In this document: one piece after another, positions 47,201 through 60,100 of the stretch
How positions within the stretch are numbered: the first letter of the stretch is position 1
Layout: each line of letters begins with the position of its first letter
Origin: Talpa occidentalis
Taxonomy: Eukaryota > Chordata > Mammalia > Eulipotyphla > Talpidae
NCBI RefSeq assembly: GCF_014898055.3
Contig: NW_023600993.1
Location: 19,186,850-19,250,849 of the forward strand
Direction: 5' to 3'
DNA length: 64,000 nucleotides
The notes under the pieces: generated by a model
Database searches by the model: none
Seen by the model: only the letters and a program-made list of their open reading frames with translations
Told to the model about the DNA's origin: nothing
Position numbers and translations under genes: made by a program

Positions 47201-50200
47201 ACTTTGTGCAATCCAGCAGCTTCTGCTTGTGCTAGTTTCTCTTCAGTCATTTTCACCACAAATTTCACAGTTGTATCAGTATGATATTCTTTATAATCAG
47301 AAATTAATGCTGGTGTTTTATCTGTTCCATTCAGCATTGGTTCTAAAACTTGTTCTTTGTATACCTATAAAAGGTTTTAAAATAAGTAATATTTTCATGA
47401 CACGCATTCATGTTCTCATACTATAAGTCATGTGATTTATTTTTCAGTTCTCAAATTCAGTAGAGAAAAAAACCCAAAACCTCTATCTCTATAATCTCCT
47501 ACCCAGTCACTATATAAAATAAAATAGAGAAATTTCAGTGGTGAGGTAGTGGTTCTGATCTTATCATACTCCAAAGGGAAAGGCTAAGTATGAAGATGGT
47601 GACATCAACTAGAATTGACAAGAGATGACATGAATACTTTTAGATTTGTGACAATATTGACATGAAGTTACTGATCATAAGATTTTAAAATACTATTTCT
47701 TGCACACCATTCTATCCATTTCAAGTAAACAAAATAATAATCTCTTCAAAAGTTAGTCTTTTTACAGTTAGGTAAGTTAAAATAATTACTATTTAAATAT
47801 TTAAACATCTGAATGGCTCAAAATATACATAGGTATTTTTAAATACAAGACATACATAGAACACACAATGATGGAATCACATTCTTACCAAAAGAATTGC
47901 TCAATGCAATGCCCTACTCCAGGCAGCTCACATACTAACCTGTGTCCAAGTTCTAACTGGAAGCTCTGTAATCTCTACTGTGTTTCTATCCACCACAAAT
48001 ATTTCACCACTGACTGCATATTGGTTTTGACCAAGTTCTTGGATTGTTCCTTTAAAGTTTTTGTAGTTTGGAAGCTGCAGAGAAAAATAAAACTAACTTA
48101 ATACCCTGTCTTTTCTCTAGAGTATCAGTACCACACATTAGACCCCTTAGTCTACTCTTGCTAACAGATTACTGTGACAAACTGAGTTACTCATCCTCAA
48201 CAGTATCTCTCCAAAAAAGCAATCAACCTTGAATTCAGTTTCTGTTAATATAATCTGAACAACCCCCCATCTCAAAACCTTAGTGTCTTTCATAGTCTTC
48301 CTGAACAAATTTTTGTTAATGTATGACCTCCATATCTCCTTCTCCCTAGATTAATAGTCTTTTAAAGGCAAATTCCTGGGATGGTACATTCAAAGCTTCC
48401 CACTATCTGACCCAGTTTATCTTCCTATCTCTTCTACACTGACTTATTTGCCTTGCAGATCACTACTCTTTCCACATATTTTGCTTGAATATTTTGAATA
48501 TTCTTATTTTCACTTGCTCTGTACCAGCCCTGGCACAATTTCAGCTCCCCACACCTCATTCACCCATATAAGTCTTACTCATCTTTTTCACTGTTACAAG
48601 TGATCTCTTCCCTTTTCTAAAATTTATAGTTATTATCATTAAGAAATTAGGCATATAACATAGGGGAGTCCTTCTGGCATACTGAGCTATTATTGAGACT
48701 TTTGTCACTATAACCTTCAAGTCCTGATGTCTTTACTACAGATTAACTTTGAAGAGAGCAAGAATAATAGTCCATCATCTCACCACTTAACACAGTGTCA
48801 TATATATAGCATTGTTTATGTGTCTCATATATATTCTAAAAGAATGAAAATAAAATGCAATAACCGTAACAAGTAATTTGACACTTCATTACAAATATTT
48901 TTAGGTACCTTAAAGTGTTTAAGGGGGAAACAGATCTTAAACCAAAATCATTATAACCTAATTTCGTTTGTAATATAAAAATGAAATTTAACAAAAATAA
49001 TTTTGTTTCCAAGAGACACCCTGATTGGGAGAAAATTTTTGCACACAATACTAATGATAAGGGGCTGATCACAAAGATCTACAAAGAGCTAACAAAACTC
49101 AACAAAAACAAAGTAAAACAATCCAGTCAAAAAATGGGCAGAAGAGCTAAAGAGACACTTCTCCAAAAAGGAAATGCAAATGGCCAACAGGCGTAAGAAA
49201 AAATGTTCAACATCACTTGTAATCAGGGAAATGCAAATCAAAATCACAATGAGATAGCATCTTACATCAGTGAGAATGGCATATATTAAAAAATCTAGCA
49301 GAACCTCCCTGGTGGCACAAGGGGTTAAGAGGCAACCTATGACGCTAACTGCAGACTCTGCAGCAGGAGTTTGATCCCCGGCCAGGAAGCAAACCACATG
49401 GCACAGCAGACCTCTCCTGACTCGCCCACTGCTCCCCTCAGCAATGTATTTCAGTCAATCTGCCTGTTCTGTTCCCCACTCTGTCTCTGGTGAATCCTCT
49501 CACCCCCCACACCTCTGGCCTGTACCCCTCTACTTGTATGCATAAATAAATCTTTAAAAATAAATAAAATAAAATAAAAATTAAAAAAACTAGCAACAAC
49601 AAATGTTGGCGAGGATGTGGAGAAAAAGGAACTCTCCTACACTACTGGGGGGAATGCAAATTGGTCTAATCACTATGGAAAGATGTATGGAAGTTCCTCA
49701 AACTGCTAACAGTGGAGCTTCCATAGGATTCAGCAATTCAACTTCTAGGTATCTACCCAAAGGACAAAAAAACATTAATTCAAAAGGACACCTGCACCCC
49801 TGTATTTATTACAGCACCATTTACAATAGGTAAGCTATTGAAACAATCTAAATGCCCCAAAACAGATGATTGGATCAAGAAGATGTGGTATATACACACA
49901 ATAAAATATTACTCAGCAATCAAAAAAGATAAACTCATGCCATTCACAGCAACATGGATGGAGCTGGAAGGGATCATGCTCAGTAAAATAAGCCAGAAAG
50001 AAAAAGAAAAATACCAGATGGTTCCACTTAGAGTAGGAATATAGGGAATCCAAATAAGGGATCAGGAAAAAAAAAAGTAATATAATAAATCAAAATCAAC
50101 AGGTGACTATAAACCAGAGACATTCAGCAGCACAGCGGGGGGGGGGGGGGAACAGCAGGGGAGTTGGCTCAAAACAGGGATGAGAAGAGCCCAAGGGACT

Positions 50201-51469
50201 ATGGTGATGGTACACAGGTAAATTGGTGGTGGGAATTCCTCAGGAACTATACCTGAGATGATAAAGAATACATTGTATAAAAATGAAAAATGATGTTAAA
50301 TAAAATTAAAAATTAAAATTTTGTTTCTACATGGTTGGTTTATAAAGGATATTTTCTTTTTTGCTTATTTATATTTTCTATAATGAGCAGTATCATTTCT
50401 GTATTAAAAATATTTTATTTAAATATATCATGATAAAGGAAAGTTCCCAGGTGACTTAAAACCATGTGGAAAAGGTCAGTTTTATGAGGTTTTTCTTGGA
50501 GGAATTTTTGGGAGAACTGAACATAATAAATGTTGTAAAAATAGACAAAAATTAAAAATATTACTAAATTAAAATATACAGTATGTTTTTAAGCACCCTT
50601 ACAACATTTAATTGTTTGAGAACAAAAAGTTAGCTGTAATTTTGTCATAAAAGCATTATTCTCTATAATTTAGATATTTCATATCTGAAATAAGGAGTAT
50701 TTTAAAATTTCAACAAAGTTTCTCTCCATAAATCTTATCTCCAGGCTTTTTTCCAAAGTTGATACATTTTACTCTAAGCACATATCAAATTACATGCCAA
50801 TAATGTCTTTATTGTGTATAATATATTCTAAAATAAAAATAGTTCCATTACTTTTCTAAAATGACTGGACTTTGTAGTCTATTATGTTAAATAAAAAGTA
50901 TTGACAGTAAGCTCTAAGTAATTACCATGGGATGAGGATCCAAGCCATCCAGCATTCGTCTGACATTGTTCACAATTTCTCTAGCATCATAGTTGGGTAG
51001 TTTACAAGCCCATCCAGTACCAATGCCCTCAGCACCATTTATTAAAACCATAGGAATTATGGGAATATACCACTCAGGCTCTACCCGTTGATTATCATCA
51101 TAAAGGAATTTAAGCAGGTTGTCATCAACAGCAGGAAAAAGCAGTCTTGCTAGAGAGCTAATGAAATGAAAAATAACGAAAAGGTCATGGTTTCAGGAAA
51201 TAAAACTTTATATAGAAAGACTATTTCAATAAATCTTTGAAAAGACTGCATAAAAAGAATGCATTTTTAAAAGTTTTGAACATGTACTTAATGACAAATT
51301 TACCTAACCATACTACCAAATATATTTCTGAGCAAAGTCAGAATAGCCTTAGTTTACTTATGTACTTATCAACCTATCTAAATTCTTAAGTGTTAAGAAA
51401 ATTTTTTAGTGATTTCCTCTTATTCTAACTAAACCACAAAACCCATATATAGCCTAAAAAGTAAAGTTG

Positions 51470-51511
<42 letters not shown>

Positions 51512-51513
51512 TT

Positions 51514-51556
<43 letters not shown>

Positions 51557-54110
51557 ACACCTACGTTCATTATGACTAGTGCCACCAATAACTCATAAAA
51601 ATTGAGATCAACAAATTCTATCATCAAATAATTGGAAAGGTCCATAGGTACTAGAATATACAATCATATGTCATCACAGTTACAATTCTATAAACATTTA
51701 GTTAATGCCAATAAACTTCAAACACAACTTTGTATCATTGTATCAGCAAACAGTTACCTTAACATTGTGAAAATATAACGAGGGCTTGCAGCATCTTTGC
51801 CACCATGAAGTCGAGTTCCAAACTGACCGATAGGCTGAAGCAGGTTAATGTTGTTACTTCCCACAAAGTTTTGAGCCAAATTCACAATAGTCATCATCAA
51901 TGCTTGCTATAGAACAGGACAGAATATTAATTAATACTCTAAACTTTCTAAATGCATTTCCTAGTTTTTATTAAAGCCCAAACTCTGGATTCTTTTACTT
52001 TCCAAATCCTTTATAAAAGGGAAAATAGCTTATTATCCCCCAAGCCAGTAAATATATTTCTCAAATGATTCCAGTCTTAATGCTTACTTCTCCATGATGA
52101 TAAGCAGACATTTCAGCAACAGATCCAGCCAATTGAGCAACTTTTACTTCACGTTTATCATTCCTCTTGAAACAGGTAAATAAAACTTTTCGTTGGCCTG
52201 GCTTAAAACCTATTGTTAAAGAGAACAATCCTCTTTTAAAAGTATTACTCAAGCTACAATTTCAGTTTTCCTGTTAATGTCAACCATGTTCTATATATTC
52301 AAGAGAAAAAAGCAAAGACACATTTGCTTTTGAAAAATAACTGACTAAAAATACTACTTGAGATTCCATAATAAAGTGAGAATACACTAACAATGTTTTT
52401 ATACCATCTCAATCTATTCCAAAAGTAGAATACCACAATTGGAAGGCCATTTCCTTGTCTTAAAGACCTATTCAGTAGCAATAAACTCCTTTCACAGGAA
52501 TTTTTAAAGGCTCATTTTCCCAAAACGCCAGTTGCAACTAAAATATCAGAAAATCAGTGACCCTAAAATCTATTTTTAGAGATCCCAAATCAGAAAAACC
52601 CTAAGAAGGCATTACCTTGGTAGTTAAGAATTCAGGCATTAGAATCACACTAATCAGGAAACTCTTCTCAACCTGGCCATACACCCATAACTAAGCTAGT
52701 AAGCCTCCAGTGTCATCAGTATAATAGAAATAATTACCTTCCTAGTAGGGTGATCATAAGAATTACATGAAATAATACAAACAAAGCACTCTGTGTTTCC
52801 ATATCTTTGTTGCTCTAGGCCAATGCGCATAGTAATAAATTTTTCAGTATGTGATAGCTATGGTCCTCATCAGAGCATGATAGAAAAAAAGAGGATGATA
52901 AAATACAGGCAGGTTCTTTAAGAATGTATAATCTAATTGAGGAGGCAAAATTAGCACGAGAGACACATGTTACTGAAGTTTAGGCATCTTACACCAATTT
53001 AGACTGTAATTGTTAGAGACACTTCACAGAAGGGGATATAACTTAAAGCAAGAATTTAGATGGATGGGTTAAGCCATCTGTCCTTAATTACAAACCAAGG
53101 ATCACAAATATTAACTAATTTGCTAAAAGCTATAAAGTAAAAATTAAAAAGCCCTAGTAAAAGACCAAATCTGCTCTAACTACCAGGTAGTAAGAGGATG
53201 TGGTGGGAATGCAAACTGGTCCAACTGCTATGGAAAGCTGTGTCGGAGGTTCCTCAAACTACTAAAAATGTAGCTACCATATGACCCAGCAATTCCACGC
53301 CTAGAAATCTACCCAAAAGACACAAAAACAATTCAAAAGGATACCTGCACCACTGTTTTTATTGCAGGGGTGTGCACACACAGCCAGTAACTGTGTGAAA
53401 TGATGGATGTGTTAGTGATTGCTGTAACCATTTTACAAAGTATACACGTATCATATCATGAACTTCTTAACTATACGTAATTTTAATCATCAATTATACC
53501 TCTGAAAACTGAAAAAAAAGTTGGGGGGAAGGAATCTGATTTTAAATTATTTGCCTAATTATTTCCCTAATTAGGCAAATAGTTAATTAATAATTAGATT
53601 AATAATTAGGCAAATATCTAAACAGATATTAGGCAAATATCTAATTATTAATTTCTGAGAAATTAAAGGCTTTTCCAATATGCCTTTATTGAAAATACAT
53701 TTGAACACATGCCTTTCAATTAAAGAACTATGAAAGCAGGGCATAATCTGGTAGGGGTGGGGGAACACTGCAAAAGCCACATCATTCGCAGCAACATGGA
53801 TGGAGCTAGAAAGGATTATGCTCAGTGAAATAAACCAAAAGGAAAATTATCAGATGGTTTCACTTATAGGAGGAATACAGGAGAACCAAATAAGGGATCA
53901 GGAAAAAAATAAAAAAAAATTAGCAGGCAACTATATAAATCAGACATTCTGCAAGGGAGGGGGAGGCAGAACGATCAAAACAGGAGGGAAGAACACAGGG
54001 ACAAAGGTGATGGTTCACAGGTGACTTGGTGGTGGGAATTTTATGGGGACTACACTTGAGAGGAGAAAGTATACACTGTACAAAAATGAACAATGATGTA
54101 ATATACATAT

Positions 54111-54161
<51 letters not shown>

Positions 54162-57100
54162 TCAGTCCTAACAAGATATCTCAACAGCAACTTCAGAATT
54201 TCACAGTTTATTATAAGGATGGCTTAAAGTACATGAAAGTGAAATTTAAAGTATATGAGATTATAAAACTTTTTTAAAGGCCACTTACCATCAACTAGAG
54301 ATGGTATAGATCTTTCATTGTCTGAGTTTGAGAAAAGGATCAATTCCTTATTGATGAAATCATTGTAGGTCAAATGCTTTGTTGCTGTACCATATAAAAA
54401 TTGCTAAGAGGAAAGTTATATTGTCATTATTACTGCATGAATTTTAGTCTTGTTCTTCCCCCAAATCACTACTCTTTATGACTAACCTCTGGTAAGCCAT
54501 GTAACCTACGCTGTCTCCGATCTTCCATAAAATTTGTTAACCACTCTTTTCTGTCATCAATCTTCTTCTTACTGAATGCCTGAAGGTAACAATTTCACAC
54601 ATTAAAATTTCACTATAAAATTAAAACTTTACAAAGGCAAATATCTAAATATTAATTTGAGACATTATTTCCAATATGCCTTTATTGAAAATACATTGAA
54701 CACAGGCCTCTCAGTTAAAGAACTATGAATAATAAATTAATGGCATAATCTGGTAGGGGTGGGGGAATACTAAAATTAAATAGTTTGGACATTAGAATAC
54801 AAAAAGAATTATCATAGGAACCAAGACTAGGAAGAAAACTATGGCAGACAAGAGAATGGATATTAGGAAATATTTTTAAATATTAACTTCATTACCAAGG
54901 TAATGGCAGCATCATCTTCTGGACCAGCATATCTAAACAAAATACGATGCCTTTCCATATCAGCAAAATATTCCTTTGCTTCTTTAGCTGTACTGGTACC
55001 CAACCCTTACAATTTAAAAAAGTGAAAATAAGTCAGGCAAAGATAAATACTGTATTATCTCACTAAAAAGTCAAAGAAAAAGTAGAATGGTGGTTGTCAG
55101 GGGCTTAAAGGTGGGGTAAGTGGGCACATGTCCATCATAAGGTACAAACTTTCAGCTATAAAATTAAATTTTAGAGATCTAATGTACCACGTGATGGCTG
55201 CCATCAATAACATCATGCAGCAGACTCAAAAATTGCAAAGAGTAAATCTTAAATGTTATACACACACACATACACACATACACACTCTCTCTCTCACCCC
55301 GAGTAACTGTGTGAAATGATGGATGTGTTAGCAATTACTGTAACCTTTTTACAAAGTATATGCATATCAGATCATGTACTTCTTAACTATAAATAATTTT
55401 AATCATCAATTATACCTCTGAAAGCTGAAAAAAATTGGGAGGTGGAGGGAACTGTTTCTGCCTTTATTTCCAAAAAAGGTCTGTATATTATAAAAACATT
55501 TGTTATGTCATTGAATACAGAGTGTACACTGCAACATTTAACCATTTTCATTCCATAGCTAATGATTTAAAATTAAATCACCTTAAGAGGACTGCTTTCA
55601 CGAAAATCATGTCACTGTATTATAGTCACATGCTATTGCTTTCAATGCTCCTTACACGTGAAATGAACTGCAATAATTGTCAGCCAAAAGTGTATCAGAT
55701 CCAATTGCTTATTATAGGCTCAATAAACACTATTCTAAGACTTTTTTTTTAAGATTTATTTATTTATGCATACAAAGCTGGGGTGTAAAACAGAGAGGTG
55801 GGGTAGGAGAGTGAGTGGATTCACCAGAGACAGAGTGGGTAGCAGAACAGGTAGACTGACTGAAATACACTGCTGAGGGGAGCAGGGGCGAGACAGGAGA
55901 GGTTGGCTGCACTATATGGATCATCTCCCTGGCCAGGGATCTAGCTTCAGAGTGCTGAGACTTAACTCATTGAGCCACCAAGGAGGCCCTATACTAAGAT
56001 TTTTTTAAAACACAAAAGCTGTCCAAAATCCCTGAGGGATACATTAGAAATAACCAGGATATTTAGAAAACTTTAACCTTTCCAGCTAGCACCATGTCTA
56101 TCAGTAATTGCAACAGTGTAAGTTTTAGCACTTCACATAACTAGTCAGTAAAGATTTTTTTAAAGGTGGGAGTAAGAGATAAGAGAATGTCAGGTTTCAT
56201 ACTTCTTTTAAAAACTCAAAAATCAAAACTACTGAAAAAAAATATTTAAGTGAATCATGAGCATCAATGGCTGTTTCAAATCATTAGTTCAAAAGCTGAC
56301 AGATCAAGATGATGACACCTGTAGCAACTGAACAATTTTAATAAATCAGCTAATACAAGCCTCTAGACCTAAGTACAAATCATCAACTATTCAATGTTTT
56401 TGCCATATAACTCTGATCCAAATATGATCAACTCTCCTATTTAAGTACCAGATAACAAAAAATAAAGGACAGAGAAACTTGCTAAGTATTTAATGAAACT
56501 ATAGGCCTAAACAGCAAAATCCAGAATGTGGGAAATAATACAAAGAACCCAACTTTTTGAACTGCAAGGAAAAATACAAAGAAATAAACAATGTTAAGTT
56601 AAAAGGATTTTAAGAGGGGCCTCCCTGGTGGCGCAGGGGTTACAGTCTCGGCACTATCAAGCTATTGCCAGCCACTACAGCAAGAGTTCAATCCCAGCCA
56701 GGGCACTAATGCACACGGCACAGCAGACTCTTCCTGCCTCGCCCAATTCTTCCCTCAGCAGTGTATTTCAGTGGATCTGCCTGTTCAGCTCCCCACTCTG
56801 CCTTGGGTGAATCCTCTCATCCCTCATACCTATGGCCTACACCCCAGTTGTTGTACACATAAATAAAAATCTAAAAAAAATTTTAAAAAGAGTCATAAGA
56901 TGTGATTATTGACCTTCTTTGGATCCTGGCCTGATAAACATTTTGATATAACCAGGAAAACAAACAGTGAATATTTAATGTTTTAAAGTTATGATAATGG
57001 TATTTTGAGCATTAAAAAAATTCTTTTAGTGTTACATACCAAAATATTTTATATACATGTTATACATATTTTTAAATATATATAAAGATCTATAGATATA

Positions 57101-60100
57101 TAAAAATTTCTGGAAGTTAGGGCCTCCCTGGTTGTGCAAGGGGTTAAGATGCAGCCTATGAAACTATCCACAGCCACCGCAGCAAGAGTTCGATCCCCAG
57201 CCGGCCAGGGAGCTACCCACATGGTGCAGCAGACCTCTCCTGACTCGCTGCTGCTCCCCTCAGCAGTGTATTTCAGTCAATCTGCCTGTTCTGTTCCCCA
57301 CTCTGTTTCTGGTGAATCCTCTCACCCCCCTCTCACCTCTGGCCTGTATCCCAGTTCTTGTACACATAAATAAATCTTAAAAAAAAAAAATCTCTGGAAG
57401 TTATTTCAAACTAATGAGTAGGAATGAAAACTGTTAAATGAAACAAGATAGTGCAGGAAATAGTAATTTTTAAATATATAGGAAGCCCATTACCTCTACT
57501 TCACTGAAATTTTCTTTAAAAATTAGCAATTATTTTTGCAGTCAAAAAGACAAAGTTAATAAACTTATATCAGTAGAAACTTCACAAAATTTAAATATTT
57601 TAAAATACAAACCTTTGTAATATTTTATTTTCCAGGCTTTCTGGTTTTCTATATGTTTTTTCCACTCATCAAATTCAGGAATACTGTAGAAGGAAAGTTC
57701 CTGCTTATTTTTGCTTGCCTTAAATTAAAAGAAAAGAAATTAAGTTTTTCTGCTATCCTTTAAGACAACAGTATACAAATATATTAATGTAAAAAGTACC
57801 TTTACAATAGGAGTAATAAACTCTTCAAGAAAACCATGCTTCAAAAGTGATGGCCAATTGTGATGGATGAAATTAATAAGCAGACCTTTTATGTGAGAAC
57901 CATCTTGATCCTAAAAGTTAGAAAAGAATGCTATAATTTTATGAAATATATAACCAAATTTTAAATATATGAATACAGCACAGATACATTTTCTAAACTT
58001 AGAACTGTGTTTTATTAAATAATGGATACTCTTTAGATGATGGCAGTAAAAAAACTATATTTTGGGCCTCCCTGGTGGTGCAAAGAGTTAAGTCTCAGCA
58101 CTATGAAGCTATCCGCAGCCACTGCAGCATGAGTTTGTCGGCCAGGTAGCTGACCCACACGGCCCAACAGACCTCTCCTGTCTCGCCTGCAGCTCCCCTC
58201 AGCAGTGTATTTCAGTCAATCCACCTGTTCTGTTGCCCACTCTGTCTCTGATGAATCCTCTTAACCCCTGCACCTCTGGCCTGTACCCCATTTCTTATAT
58301 GCATAAATAAAAATAAATCTTTAAAAAAAACTATTAAAATTCAAAGAATATAGACTGAATTTTCCTATAAGATACTATTATTCTATGTTTTAAAGTTTAC
58401 TCAGAGTTTATTAAAAGAATAAGCATGCATATACATAAACATGATCATAATGCATTTTGGACAATGGAAGGAGAAATCCATGAAGTATAGATATTCCCAA
58501 GGCTCTTCATCACATAAAACTGCTCAATTTCTCCTTAAAACAATATATAACAACTTCTTCAGTTGAATATTTTCTCTAAAAATGCTTTTAATTATAGTAT
58601 ACAAAAGACAAAAGTTGGATACTATGAAATTTTAATTTTCAGGTCCTTTCCTACTCCTAAGTGCTGCCATTTTCTACACGTCCTCCAAGTTTTTATGCAT
58701 CCCAAATTATGCCACTATATACAAACAGTAACCATTGTCTTTCTCACTTAAAAATTTCACCATTTTTTCAAGGTATGCTTTAGTTTTATAATACTACATG
58801 TTCTATTCTTTTCCTATTTATTGCATTTGAAAACATTTTTCATTTTATTTATTTATTTATTTTTGTGGGACTCTCGCCGGTGGCCTGGGAACGAAACGGT
58901 GCTGCAGAGGCTACGGGCAGCCCCGCAGCCCAGCGCTCAACCACTGCGCCACCAGAGGAGGCCCCATTTTTCATTTTAAAAATAAGTAGTCAAAAACATA
59001 GTCACCAATAAACCAGATAATATAAAGTATACTTCATATAAACAGTGCTATTAAGACAATGTTTTCTTCCTCACTTTATACTATCTTGGAGCAAGTTTCA
59101 TAAAATAAATATCAAAAGGACAATATAAAAAAGTTTTAAAGTTGTGGTAACTTTCAAGCAAACCTGATCAGTCATAATCATAATCTTTCCATAGCGTAAT
59201 GTTTTCAGAGATTCTGCATCATCATAACTTTTCTTGTACTGTAGACCAACTATTTTAATAATATTGTTTATTTCTGCATTTTCCATAATCTGCAAAAAGG
59301 AAAAGAATTGAATGCATTGTGAAGTGTTGAAATATACAAGAAGTTAGTTCATACTTACACGTAAAAATTCAACAATTTTGTTAAAGTATTATATATGTGT
59401 ATGATACATATGTGTGTTCACACACATACAAGGACATACCTGCTTGTGAGAAGCTTCTCGTACATTAAGAATTTTTCCCCTGAGTGGAAAGACTCCGTAT
59501 CTGTCTCGCCCAATCACACCTAATCCAGACACAGCCAGAGATTTGGCAGAGTCTCCCTCTGTTAGTATTAGTGTACACTCCAGGGAATGTTTGCCACCTG
59601 AAATTTAAAATGACATACTCTGAATTACTCTCAATTTTACCAATGAGAAAAAGTAAGAATACAATGATGGTGAAATACCACATGTCATATCAAATTCAAT
59701 AATAGGTTAATTATGAGCTTACTGAATTCTTATACCCTGAAAATGTGGTATGTGTGTGGCAATTTTAATTAAAATTATAGGCTGTATATAAAAACATATA
59801 TCGATAGTTTAATTATATGTGGGAAATAAAAATTTTTATAACTGGATAAATGAAAACAAATCAGAACCTTAAAAAATTCTAAATTTACCTGCATCATTAG
59901 CATCATCCAGTTTGGGAATACCTTTGATTTTACTATACTTTACTGATGAACACTTCTTGTTCAGCTGAGTCTGAGCCTTAAATTTCACCCAATTCAGGAT
60001 ACTTTCTACAATGCCACAGTTCGAGGCCTAAAAATCAAAGAATAATGATATACAAACAAACCAGAAGTTCATGTACTTAGCTAAAACTAATATAATACTT

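Larger units (their letters stand above)
45218..50925 (-). other. TOP2B: TOP2B introns between exons 24 and 21
   Basis: 45218-47163 is largely L1. 47365-47939 shows nothing recognised. 48075-50925 has unique sequence up to about 49000, then an L1 with a nested SINE. Confidence 0.75.
51158..57612 (-). other. TOP2B: TOP2B introns between exons 21 and 15
   Basis: 51158-51757 holds a compound microsatellite. 52210-54288 has L1 pieces and a local duplication. 54580-54895 contains the second duplicate copy. 55006-57612 has an L1 end and three SINEs. No extra exon seen. Confidence 0.75.
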
